Source of the DNA: Acidobacteriota bacterium
Lineage (GTDB): Bacteria > Acidobacteriota > Blastocatellia > Pyrinomonadales > Pyrinomonadaceae
Assembly: GCA_020200135.1 (NCBI GenBank)
Contig: JAIVJI010000077.1
Coordinates: forward strand, 1 to 59,941
Reading direction: 5' to 3'
DNA: 59,941 nucleotides
Shown: piece after piece, positions 36,572 to 46,000 of the stretch
Numbering within the stretch: the stretch's first letter is position 1
Layout: every line of letters begins with the position of its first letter
The notes under the pieces: model-generated
The model's database searches: none
Seen by the model: only the letters and a program-made list of their open reading frames with translations
Told to the model about the DNA's origin: nothing
Made by a program: the position numbers and the translations under genes

Positions 36572-37543
36572 ATGTCGAGAGCATACCCCAGAGCACGCAG
36601 GGCGCGGAGGACACCGGAGAAGCAGAGGAGCGCCGGCGCGCACGCCGAAGAGTCCGCGGCCCCCGCGAGAAACGCGCGGATGCCCGCCTACGCGGAGTCG
36701 CTTGACGCTTCGCCGAGCGTGCCGCTGCTCGGCCCGCAGGCGCACGGCGAGGGCGCGCTCGCGCAAGAAGACGAGGAGAAGGGCGAAGCGCCCGCGGCCG
36801 AGACCGCCTCGCCCGAGGCGCGCGTCGAAGAGGCGAAGGAGGCGCTCGCCGCGCAGGACGAGGGCGGGCAGGTCGAGGCGGGCGCGGAGCTTGAGGCCGA
36901 GGCGCAGGAGGGGCCGGAGGCCGCCGCGGAGACGCAACAGGGGGAGCCGGGCGCGGCCGTCGAACCCGTCGAGCCCGTCGGCGACGTGTCTGGCGTCGCG
37001 GAGCCCGAGAAGGCGGTCGCCTTCTCCAACCTCGCTCTGCGCGGGCGCACCGACGCCAACTTCCAAAGCTCCTTCCGCACCGTCGGCGTCCAGACCTCGC
37101 GCGGGACGGGCTGCCAGGGCTGCGCCGCGGGAGAGTGCGTGCACGTCACGGGCACGCTCGAATCCACGTTCACCGTCACGACGACCGTCACGCTGCCGAG
37201 CGTCTCAGACTTCCCCGACCTTACGCCGTGCCAGCGGCAGCGCGTGAGCGACGCCATCGCGAACGTGCTCGCGCCGCACGAGCAGCAGCACGTCGCGGCC
37301 TTCAACACGTACAACGGCACGACCTCGACGCCCTTCGACATGACCCTCTGCCGCGCGCAGTTCGACTCGAGCATCCAGGCGCTGCACAACTCCGTCGAGG
37401 GGACGCGGCGCGCCGCCGCGCAGGCGCTCAGCGACGCGCTCGACCCCTTCGTCTTCAACGTCGACATCGACTGCCAGGAGCCGCGCCCGCCGGCACCACG
37501 GGGCACGACCGCGGAGGAGGGCGCGGAGGAGCCCTCGGTCTGA
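36572..37543 (+). CDS. Candidate eCIS cargo with HEQQH metal-binding motif
   Basis: The 323-aa protein begins with an Arg-rich, then acidic, low-complexity stretch (residues 1-145: Ala, Glu, Pro, Gln), like the disordered leaders that load cargo into the tube. From about residue 150 it is ordered: FSNLALRGRTDANFQSSFRT, then Cys 181, 184 and 189. HEQQHVAAFNTYNG starts at residue 236 and gives an HExxH zinc-protease-like motif. More Cys follow. It resembles the DUF922-like zinc-peptidase type with a distal Cys pattern. Position between the ATPase and the DUF4157 toxin is typical for effectors. No immunity gene is linked to it. Confidence 0.6.
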   Translation: MSRAYPRARRARRTPEKQRSAGAHAEESAAPARNARMPAYAESLDASPSVPLLGPQAHGEGALAQEDEEKGEAPAAETASPEARVEEAKEALAAQDEGGQVEAGAELEAEAQEGPEAAAETQQGEPGAAVEPVEPVGDVSGVAEPEKAVAFSNLALRGRTDANFQSSFRTVGVQTSRGTGCQGCAAGECVHVTGTLESTFTVTTTVTLPSVSDFPDLTPCQRQRVSDAIANVLAPHEQQHVAAFNTYNGTTSTPFDMTLCRAQFDSSIQALHNSVEGTRRAAAQALSDALDPFVFNVDIDCQEPRPPAPRGTTAEEGAEEPSV

Positions 37544-37591
37544 GCGGGCTTGTAGCCGCGGCCGGGCGCGTTCGTCGTCATTCGTCAAGCC

Positions 37592-40500
37592 ATGCACGAG
37601 GCGCAAACCAAGTCGAAGAAGGGCGGGGAGTCCGGCGCGTCAGCGAGCGCGCACGGCGGCCCCGCGCTCACTTCGGCGCAGGCGCAGCGCACGCCCGCCT
37701 TCGCCCTCGAACGCGAGGACGAGCCCGCCCTCTCACTCCTCGGCGGCGCGGTCCAGACCAAGCTCGCCGTCACCCCGCCCGACGACCCTCTGGAGAGAGA
37801 GGCCGACGCCGTGGCCGACAGCGTCGCGTCCGACGCGCCGACCCCTCGCGTCTCTCGACTCGCCGCCGACACCGCGCCGCCGCAGCCCGCCGCGGGCAAC
37901 AACAAGGAAGAAGAAGAGGACGAAGACGAAGGCGGCGGCGAGCTAGTCCAACCGATGCACGAGTCGGGCGCCGCGGGCGCCAGCGAAGGCGGCGGCGAAG
38001 GCGGCGAAGGCGGCGACAGTAACGGCGACGGCGCGGGCGGCACTCACGGAGGCAGCGGGGGCGTGTCGTCAGACGCCGCGCTCGGCGTGATCGAGAGCCA
38101 CGGCTCCGGCGTGCCGCTCAACCCGGACGTGCGCGAGCCGCTTGAGACGAGCTTCGGAGCCGGCCTCGAACAAGTGCGCGTCCACGACGACGCTTCGGGG
38201 CACGAGGCGGCCAGCGGCCTGCACGCGCGCGCCTTCACGCACGGCGACGACATCTGGCTCGCGCGCGGCGAGTCGCAGGACGACACGCACCTCATGGCGC
38301 ACGAGGCGACGCACATCATCCAGCAGTCCGGTCAGACCAGCCTGCAACGCTCCATCATGCGCGCGACGCCGGCGACCGCCCCCCCGCGCGAGACGAAGAA
38401 TCGCCCGGAGCGTAAGAAGAACGATGAGCGCGCGAAGAAGGAAGCGAAGCGCGGCAAGAAGAACGACCCGCCCCGCACGAAGGACGGCAAGCGGCCCGGC
38501 GAGACTTCCCTCCCCGGAAACGGCAAAGCCCCGGACACGCCCGGCGAGACGCTCGACAAGCCGCCCGAAGCCAAGACGCTCGAAACCCCCACCGACGCCT
38601 CGAAGGCCACGGGCACGCCGGGCGGCGCCGGGCCTCCGCCTCCTCTTCCCGGCGGGACTGAAGAGAAGACCGAAGCGAAGACCAAAGAGCCGCCCGCCGA
38701 AGAGACCGGCAAGGAAAAGACCGGGCAGGGTAAGGACGTGTCCGAAGGCGGCGAGGAGACGAACGTCCCGGAGAGCAAAGAGGGGCCGGACATCATCTCG
38801 CAGTTCGTCCCGCCGGAGCCGTCCGGGGAAGAGCTGAAGGTGCCGCCCGTCGAGGAGAAGGAAGAGCCGCCCGCCGCGCGCTCGCTCTACGACCCTGTGC
38901 GCGCGCGCGCCGACGTGCGCGGCATGGTCTCGCGCTTCCGCTCCGGCGTCACGCAGCGCAAGGAGGACATGGCGGCGGCGGCGGAGAGTTTCAAGAAGCA
39001 GGTCAACGCCACCGCCAAGACGCAGAAGGCGGACATCCGCGAAGAGATCGCCACCAGCCTCGACACCGTCAAGGGCGAGATCAAGAAGGTACGCGACGCG
39101 GTCGCCAAGAGCGTCGCGCGAGAGAAGGCCATGATCACGGTGCTCGTCGCCGTCGGCTACGCGACGGTGCTGTTGAAGACGATTGGCCGCAACGCCACCA
39201 TCCGAAGCTCCGCCGAAGGACACAAGGAGAAGGCCAACTCCGCCGTCACGACGCGACAGGAAGACGTGCGCAAGTTCGGCGCCGACGAGGGCGCGCGCGG
39301 GCGCAAGGAGATTGACGCGCAGGCCGCGGAGGCCGTGAGCCGCGGCAATAAGAAGGCGTCCGGCTATCCCGGCGACGAGCGCGGGCAGGCGCAGGCCGAC
39401 GCCGTCCAGCAGGTCGCAAATGACACCGCCGCCAAACTCTCCGAGCCGGGGCCGGACATCGAGTCTTCGGCCACCGAGGGCGGCATTGATCTGGCCGACG
39501 GCATCAGCGAGGCCGCCGACGAGTTGATCGAAGGCATTGACAAGAGCACGACCGACCTCACGACCGGCCTCCTCACCGAGGTGCAGAAGCTCAACCCGAA
39601 CTTCAAGGAGATCGAGACGCGGACGCACAAGGGGCTGGACGACCTTGAGAAGGGAGTGAACGAGCGGCTCGACCTCGTGGAGAGCACCGCCGTCGGCGAA
39701 TACCGGAAGCTCGAAGACGCGGTCATCGGCCAGATCGACGCCACCGTCCTGCTCCTCATCCTTCAGGTGGACTTGCACCTCGTCAACGCCACCGTGTCCG
39801 TGGACACTCTGGCCGACGAGACGGCGGACGCCGCGCTGGCGAAGAGGCAGCCGAACGTCCCGACCGAGCGCGGGCGCATCTCCCGCGCCGACGCCGCGCT
39901 CGACGGCGCCGTGGAGAAGTTCAAGAAGCAACTCACCGAGGCCGAGCTGATCGCGGTCGCCACGTTCGACGACGGCGCGCTGGAAGTGAAGTTAGGGGTT
40001 GCGCGCATCGCGGCGGACGCCAGCACCAGTCTGGAGCAGGTCAACGCCAGCGTCGAGACCGGCGTGACCGGCATCCGCGACAAGGCCAAGGAGGGCGTGA
40101 CGAGCATCGACACCGAGTGGGAGAAGTCGATGACCGACGCGCAGCAGGCCGTCGAGAAGGAGTACGAGAAGTCCCTGACCGACCTCAACGCGAAACTCGA
40201 CGACGAGATCGGCAAGGCCAAGCTCGGCATCACGGGCGACATCGACAAGGCGGTGGAAGACAACCGCGAGCCGCTCGACGAGCTGGACGGGAAGATGGAG
40301 GAGGCCGCCGAAGAGGCGCGCGAGTCGTACGACGCGGCGTGGTACGAGAAGCTCGGGAGCTGGCTGCTGAGCGCGCTCGGCAGTTTCTTCACGGCGCTGC
40401 TCTACTTCCTCGCCTTCATCGCCATCATCATCATCGCCATCGTCCTCATCGTCAAGGGCGGCATCGTCGGCCTCATCGTCGGCCTCATCATCCTCGCGGC

Positions 40501-42025
40501 GATTCTCGTCTACGTCGTCGTCAGCATCGTCCAGAACATCATCGAGCGCGTGCAGTCGGCGACCACTTGGTACGGGGCGATCTGGGGCTTCGTCGTCGGC
40601 GTGCTCGACATCACCGGCATCCCGCGAATCATCGAAGGCATCATCCACTACGACATCGTCAACGGGCGCGAGCTGACCACGGAAGAGGCCGGCAGGCGCT
40701 TCGGCCAGGGGCTGTTCGACCTCCTGACCATCCTGATCCCGATCAAGGGTCTGAAGGGGCCGAAGGCGCCCAAGGGCTTGAAGCCGCCCAAGCCGCCCAA
40801 ACCGCCGAAGACACCGAAGACGCCCAAAGCACCCAAGGAGCCGACAGTACCGAAGGAGCCGACCGAGCCCAAGCTCCCTGACGAGCCGAAGGAGCCGAAG
40901 CTACCAGACGAGCCGAAGGAACCTAAGGTTCCAGAGGAACCCAAAGAGCCTAAGCTGCCCGAGGAGCCGAAGGAACCGAAGCTACCGGAGGAACCGAAAG
41001 AGCCGAAGTTGCCCGAGGAGCCGAAAGAACCTAAGGTTCCCGAGGAACCGAAGGGGCCGAAAGGCCCAGAGGAGCCCAAAGGCCCGGAAGAGCCGAAAGG
41101 GCCGGAAGAACCCAAGGGGCCAGAAGAGCCGAAGAAGCCGGAGGAACCCAAAGGCCCTGAAGAACCGAAAGGGCCGGAGGAGCCGAAGAAGCCTGTGGGC
41201 GGCGAGCCGCACAACCCCGTGCGCAACGCCGACAACGGGCCGGTTGATAACCCGAACCCCGGCTGGGGGCCCGGTCAGGTTCCGTGCTTCCCGGCGGGTA
41301 CGCCCGTCTCGACGCCGCGCGGCCTGCGTGCCATCGAGAGCCTGCGCGCGGGCGACGAGGTTTACTCCTTCGACTTCGCGCGGCGGGCGGTCGTCGTCTG
41401 CCGCGTGCTCGACGCCTTCGGCGGCTCGACGCGGTGCTGGGTTGACATCCGGCTCGGCGCCTCCGTGCTCCGCGCGACGCGCAGCCACCCGGTCTGGGTC
41501 GTCTCGGAGAGCGAGTGGGTCGAGGCGCAGTCGCTCGAACCGGGCATGACCGTGCTGCTACAGAGCGGCGAAACCGCCGAGGTCACGGGCGTCGCGCTCG
41601 CGCCGCAGACGGCAGACCGCCCGACCTTTAACCTGACGGTCTCCGAGAGCAATAATTTCTTCGCCGGCGAGCGGCGCGTGCTGGTGCACAACGCGCCGCA
41701 GGCGACCGGCCACAGCGTCTACGTGTTGACGGACGCTTCGGGCACGATCTATTACGTGGGCCGCTTCGGGCCGAACGAGAACCAGCAGAAGGTGGAGTAC
41801 CGTCACGGCAACAACCACAACCGCTTCAACAAGGCCAACGGCGACAAGATGACCATCCTCCGCAACGGCGACCTCGATCTGGCCGAGGCGAAGCGCATCG
41901 AGCACGAACTCGCCGTCCGCAACAAGACCTACATCGGGCCTGACGGCGACAACTACCGCGGCAACCGCGACTGGCCGATGAGCGACCGGAAGTTTAAGAA
42001 GCACTACGGGAAGAAGGCCTGTTAA
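37592..42025 (+). CDS. DUF4157, coiled-coil, Hint, GIY-YIG-like polymorphic toxin
   Basis: The 1477-aa protein is a candidate eCIS effector. Residues about 165-250 form a DUF4157 domain (VPLNPDVREPLETSFGAG, VRVHDDASGHEAASGL, HARAFTHGDDIWL, then HEATH at 237-241), the hallmark of eCIS cargos. Residues 260-430 are Lys/Glu/Pro-rich, and about 440-910 are coiled coil. Residues 925-985 hold two hydrophobic spans (FLAFIAIIIIAIVLIV, VGLIILAAILVYVVVSIV). A PKEP repeat follows (1052-1200), then a Hint domain from CFPAGTP (Cys1232) to VHN (1367), the usual self-cleaving pretoxin. The last 110 residues, with VYVLTDASGTIYYVGRFG, an Arg/His patch and KRIEHELA, look like a GIY-YIG nuclease. Immunity candidate next door. 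Confidence 0.85.
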   Translation: MHEAQTKSKKGGESGASASAHGGPALTSAQAQRTPAFALEREDEPALSLLGGAVQTKLAVTPPDDPLEREADAVADSVASDAPTPRVSRLAADTAPPQPAAGNNKEEEEDEDEGGGELVQPMHESGAAGASEGGGEGGEGGDSNGDGAGGTHGGSGGVSSDAALGVIESHGSGVPLNPDVREPLETSFGAGLEQVRVHDDASGHEAASGLHARAFTHGDDIWLARGESQDDTHLMAHEATHIIQQSGQTSLQRSIMRATPATAPPRETKNRPERKKNDERAKKEAKRGKKNDPPRTKDGKRPGETSLPGNGKAPDTPGETLDKPPEAKTLETPTDASKATGTPGGAGPPPPLPGGTEEKTEAKTKEPPAEETGKEKTGQGKDVSEGGEETNVPESKEGPDIISQFVPPEPSGEELKVPPVEEKEEPPAARSLYDPVRARADVRGMVSRFRSGVTQRKEDMAAAAESFKKQVNATAKTQKADIREEIATSLDTVKGEIKKVRDAVAKSVAREKAMITVLVAVGYATVLLKTIGRNATIRSSAEGHKEKANSAVTTRQEDVRKFGADEGARGRKEIDAQAAEAVSRGNKKASGYPGDERGQAQADAVQQVANDTAAKLSEPGPDIESSATEGGIDLADGISEAADELIEGIDKSTTDLTTGLLTEVQKLNPNFKEIETRTHKGLDDLEKGVNERLDLVESTAVGEYRKLEDAVIGQIDATVLLLILQVDLHLVNATVSVDTLADETADAALAKRQPNVPTERGRISRADAALDGAVEKFKKQLTEAELIAVATFDDGALEVKLGVARIAADASTSLEQVNASVETGVTGIRDKAKEGVTSIDTEWEKSMTDAQQAVEKEYEKSLTDLNAKLDDEIGKAKLGITGDIDKAVEDNREPLDELDGKMEEAAEEARESYDAAWYEKLGSWLLSALGSFFTALLYFLAFIAIIIIAIVLIVKGGIVGLIVGLIILAAILVYVVVSIVQNIIERVQSATTWYGAIWGFVVGVLDITGIPRIIEGIIHYDIVNGRELTTEEAGRRFGQGLFDLLTILIPIKGLKGPKAPKGLKPPKPPKPPKTPKTPKAPKEPTVPKEPTEPKLPDEPKEPKLPDEPKEPKVPEEPKEPKLPEEPKEPKLPEEPKEPKLPEEPKEPKVPEEPKGPKGPEEPKGPEEPKGPEEPKGPEEPKKPEEPKGPEEPKGPEEPKKPVGGEPHNPVRNADNGPVDNPNPGWGPGQVPCFPAGTPVSTPRGLRAIESLRAGDEVYSFDFARRAVVVCRVLDAFGGSTRCWVDIRLGASVLRATRSHPVWVVSESEWVEAQSLEPGMTVLLQSGETAEVTGVALAPQTADRPTFNLTVSESNNFFAGERRVLVHNAPQATGHSVYVLTDASGTIYYVGRFGPNENQQKVEYRHGNNHNRFNKANGDKMTILRNGDLDLAEAKRIEHELAVRNKTYIGPDGDNYRGNRDWPMSDRKFKKHYGKKAC
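40745..41192 (+). repeat. Pro-Lys-Glu-Pro coding repeat in the toxin
   Basis: About 150 codons encode degenerate PxEPKEPKL/PEEPKGP units between the membrane segment and the Hint domain. The unit is mainly nine residues (EEPKEPKLP and variants), with synonymous variation between copies. The repeat probably makes a stiff, extended spacer, or a wall- or tube-threading linker. The nucleotide repeat is imperfect, so it is old or drifting. Confidence 0.8.
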
Positions 42026-42036
42026 AGGGGGGCGAC

Positions 42037-42975
42037 GTGGGGAACGAACTGAAGGAGCGACACCTCGCAGAACTCGCGGCGGCGCTGCGCGAGATCGCCG
42101 AAGACTTCGCCGACGAGATCAACCGGCGACCGACGCTCGCCGAGCTGTTCGAAATCCTGACCGAGGGCGTGCGCGCCGTCGCCGACGACACGCTGGCCGA
42201 CGTCAGCACGTCCAACGTCCTCGCGCTCAGGCCCGTGGCGCGCGGCGGCGCGGCGACCACCGGCGCGGGCGGCGAGGGTTCCGCCGTCCCCGCTTTGAAC
42301 GACAACGTCTTCAGCCTCGCGGCTGACCTGATGGCCGAGGCGGCTCGTCTCTTCAAGGCCGACACGGGGCGGCCGCCGACGCTCGAACAACTCTGCCGTG
42401 CGCTGGCCGAGGCGCTGCGCCGCTGCCCCGACGACCTGCTCGCGGACGCCAAGCCCGGCGACATCGAGGGCGTCAAGGCGGAGGCGGAGGGGGCGCCGAA
42501 GCGCGCTGGCAAGAAGCGTTCGAGCAGCGTCGGCGATGTCGTCGCCATCCCAGCGAAGAACGGCGAGTACTTCCCCGCCCTCGTCGTCGCCAAGAACATC
42601 TTCGGCACCGCTTACGGCCTGTTCGAAGGCACCGCCCCGCTGGATGCCGTCTCGACCGACCGCCCCTTGCGCGCGAAGCCGAACCCGATCTACTCCGGCA
42701 ACAGGTTCGTCGGCAAAGGCCGCTGGAAGATAGTCGGGCACGACGAAGCGGCGCTCTCGCGCTTCCCCTCCGAGCCGGAGCTTTACCACGAGCCGCGCGG
42801 CCTGCCCGCCTTCCTCAACACCGGCCCGCACGGCGCGGCGCAACACCCGGCGGGAAAGTTCCGCAGCCTCTCGCGCGAAGAGGCGGAGGAGAACGGCATC
42901 GGGCGCGGGGGCTTCAAGGGCGTCTATCAGGACGACGAGCTGGAAGAGTTCCTCAACGCTCAGCTCGACGAGTGA
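42037..42975 (+). CDS. Candidate immunity protein (Imm26-like) with duplicated helices
   Basis: The 312-aa protein starts at GTG 42037, with its ribosome-binding site (AAAGGGGGG) overlapping the toxin stop, so the two are translated together. Residues about 8-54 and 88-134 are an internal repeat (RRPTLAELFEILTEG with ADDTLADV, and GRPPTLEQLCRALAEAL with DDLLADA). From about residue 165 comes VGDVVAIPAKNGEYFPALVV, the start pattern of Imm26-type immunity proteins, then a Gly- and Pro-rich end. Imm26 is associated with toxins carrying nuclease domains. I infer it neutralises the GIY-YIG end of the preceding protein. The family call is moderate. Confidence 0.55.
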   Translation: MGNELKERHLAELAAALREIAEDFADEINRRPTLAELFEILTEGVRAVADDTLADVSTSNVLALRPVARGGAATTGAGGEGSAVPALNDNVFSLAADLMAEAARLFKADTGRPPTLEQLCRALAEALRRCPDDLLADAKPGDIEGVKAEAEGAPKRAGKKRSSSVGDVVAIPAKNGEYFPALVVAKNIFGTAYGLFEGTAPLDAVSTDRPLRAKPNPIYSGNRFVGKGRWKIVGHDEAALSRFPSEPELYHEPRGLPAFLNTGPHGAAQHPAGKFRSLSREEAEENGIGRGGFKGVYQDDELEEFLNAQLDE

Positions 42976-43004
42976 AGCGCGCGGCGTCGGCGCCGGGGGC
43001 GTGA

Positions 43005-43040
43005 CGCGACGTTGCGTGGGGCGTGCCGCGCAACGTCGCG
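43005..43040. terminator. Perfect 12-bp inverted repeat at the end of the eCIS cluster
   Basis: CGCGACGTTGCG (43005-43016) pairs with CGCAACGTCGCG (43029-43040) around a 12-nt loop. It lies 29 bp after the immunity stop and 41 bp before the next gene, exactly at the border of the eCIS cluster. No T-tract follows, so a Rho-independent terminator is not proven. It could be an RNA-stabilising stem or a binding site. Confidence 0.45.
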
Positions 43041-43081
43041 GCGCGGGGCGAGTGGGGGAAGCCGTTACACGGGTCTCGTTG

Positions 43082-46000
43082 ATGACAACCATCCGCAACA
43101 TCTACGCGTGCCTCGTCCACGAGAGGCAGGAGTGCGTGGTCGATCTCGTGCGCAACCTGCGTTACCTCGACCCGGACTCGCACATCCTGCTCTACAACGG
43201 CGGGGGCGACGCGGCGCTGCTCGACGGCGGCTTCCCGTGGGAGACCTACCGCGCGGTCGTCCACCCGCAGCCGCGACCGATGGCGTGGGGGCGGCTGCAC
43301 GACTTCGCGCTCGACTGCATGCGCTTCGCGCTCGCAGAGCTGCCGTTCGACACGCTGACCGTCGTCGCTTCCGACCAGCTCGCACTGCGCGCGGGCTACG
43401 CCGCGCGCCTCGCGCGCTTCCTCGCAGACAAGCGGGGCGTCGGCATGCTCGGCAACTCGCCGGGGCCGCAGACGTGGAACACGCACATCGCGCCCGCGAA
43501 GTCCGCGCTCCGCGAGGTCGGGCTGTGGCGCCCCTTCCTGCGCCGCTTCGAGGGCGGCGAAGCCAAGTTCGTCCACTGGTCTTTCTGGCCCTCGACCGTC
43601 TTCACCGCGGACGCGGCGCGCGCGCTGACAACCCTCTTCGACTCCGACGCCGCGCTTCAGGACATCATGCGGCAGACGAAAATCCGGGCCACCGAAGAGG
43701 TCATCCTGCCGACGCTCGTCGCGCTCCTCGGTTTCGACGTCCTCGCCAACCCGTGCAGCGACGACTACCTCAAGTTCCGCGTCCGCTTCACGCCGCGCCA
43801 GCTCGACGCGGCGCTCGCGCGCGAGGACGTGTTCTGGGTTCACCCCGTCGCGCGCAACAACGGCGACGGCCTGCGCCGCCACATCCGCGCGCGCCTCAAC
43901 CAGTACGAGAAGCCGTTCGAGGGGGGAGCGCTTATACCGACTAACGACGCGGGCCGACCCGACGGCCACGGTACAGAACTGCCGCTGGCGCTGCCCAACC
44001 TCGCGCGCATGAAGACGGTCGAGGGTTGGCTCCGGGATGACGAAGCAGACCTGCTGATCGCCGTCACCTCGCGCGCGCTCAAAGACCTGCCCGCGCCGCA
44101 CAGGGTCGTCGAGGTCGGCAGCTACTGCGGGCGCTCGACCGTCGTCTTCGGCAGCGTCGTCAAAGCCTTGCGCCCCGACGCGAAGGTCTACGCCATCGAC
44201 CCGCACGACGGGCGCGTCGGCGCCACCGGCCAGCGCTCGACGAAGACCGCGCCGACGCTCGAAAAGTTTCAGTGGAACATCCGGAACGCGGGCCTCACCG
44301 AAACGGTCGAGCTGATCCAGAAGTACTCGCACGAGGTCGAGTGGGGCGACCCCATCAGCCTGCTCTTCATCGACGGCCTGCACGACTACGCGAACGTCGC
44401 GCGCGACTTCTTCCACTTCGAGCGCTTTGTCGTCGAGGGCGGCTACGTCGCCTTCCACGACTACGCCGACTACTGCCCCGGCGTGAAAACGTTCGTCAAC
44501 GAAGTGCTCGGCTCGGGTCGCTACCGCAAAGTCCATTGCGCGATGAGCATGATGGTCGTGCAGAAACTCGCCGCCGCCGAATCCTCCGGCGACGCGGGCG
44601 ACCGGCAGCAACAACCACGCGCCGCACAGCCCGAAGCCGAACCGAACGTCGAAGCTAATGTCACCGAGCCCCCCATCGCCGCGCAGCCGTCATTAGCGCC
44701 CGCCGCCGCGCAGCGCGCCGCCGCCGCCGAACAACACGCGGCGGTTCAACTGACGAACGCGACCGCGCACGCGACTCCCGCACAGCGAGTCCCGCGCGGC
44801 GCGGGCTTCGACCGGCTCTCCGCCTTCCGCGGCGTTCACGAAGGCGCGAGCTTCGTCGTCTGCGGCTGCGGCGAGTCTCTGAACCAGCTTGAGCGCCCCG
44901 AAGAATTTCTCACCGTCGGCGTCAACGACGTGGGCCGACGCTTCCAGCCCAACTACCTCGTCGTCGTCAACCCGCGCAACCAGTTCACGGGCGACCGCTT
45001 CAAGTACGTCGAGGGCTCGCGGGCCGAGTACGTCTTCACGCAGCTCGAACTCGGGCTCAAGCGCGACGGCGTCGTCAAGTTCCGCCTCGGCTCCTACGGC
45101 GGGACGAACATCTCGAAGCCCGACGCGCTCGACTACGCGCAGAACTCGCCCTACGTCGCGCTCTGCCTCGCGGCGCACATGGGGGCGCGCCGCGTGGGCC
45201 TCATCGGCGTGGACTTCACCGACCACCACTTCTTCGCGCGCACCGGCCGCCACCCGCTCGCGCCTCGGCTCGCGACCATCGACGCGCAGTACCGGCGGCT
45301 CGGCGAGGCGCTCGGCGCGCGCGGCATAGGGGTCTTTAACCTGAGCGCCGCGAGCCGCCTGACCGCCTTCCCCAAGCTGTCGGTCGAGGAGTTCGCCGCG
45401 CTGTCCGAGACCGAAGCGACGCGCGCGTCGTCGGAGGCCGGAAGCGTGTCGGCGGAGACTTTTTTATCGGAGCGGGACGAGCCGCTGCGCGTCGTCTCCT
45501 ACGCGACGACGCCGGTGGCGGGCGTGCCGGAGATTCTGGCGCGTTGCGTCGCGGCGCGGACGCCGCACGCGGCGCGCTGCGTGTGGGCGCGCGGGGACTA
45601 CGGCAACGGCGTCCGCTTCGAGGGCGGGCTGGAGTGGACGACCGAACGCGCGCGCGCGGAGGAGGAGTTGAGCCGCGCCGACCTCGTCGTCGTCCACAAC
45701 GGCAAGTTCGAGCCGCGTCACCGCCCCCTGCTCGCGCGCAAGGCCGTCATCACGATGGCGCACAACTACATGTGGAACGTCGAGGGGGCGTTCGTGCGCC
45801 GGGGCTTCCCCGGCGTCGTCGTCGGGCAGTACCAGGCCGCGCTCCCCGAGTTCGACGGCTGGGAGGCCGTCCCCAACCCCATCCCGCTCTGGGAGCCCGA
45901 GCACCAGCCGGGCGCGAAGGGCGAGACCATCACCATCTGCTACACGCCCTCGGGCCGGCACGAGCGCTACCCGGAGGGTCACAAACTTTACTGGCATTCG

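Noticed and set aside
40745..41192. Possible CRISPR or satellite array in the PKEP region
   Set aside because: The repeats are in frame with a clear protein-coding pattern (PEEPK) and synonymous variation, with no spacers of constant length.
42976..43081. N-terminal extension of the giant glycosylation protein from GTG 43001
   Set aside because: The codons 43001-43081 cross the inverted repeat and encode Arg/Gly-rich sequence; ATG 43082 starts the conserved-looking domain.
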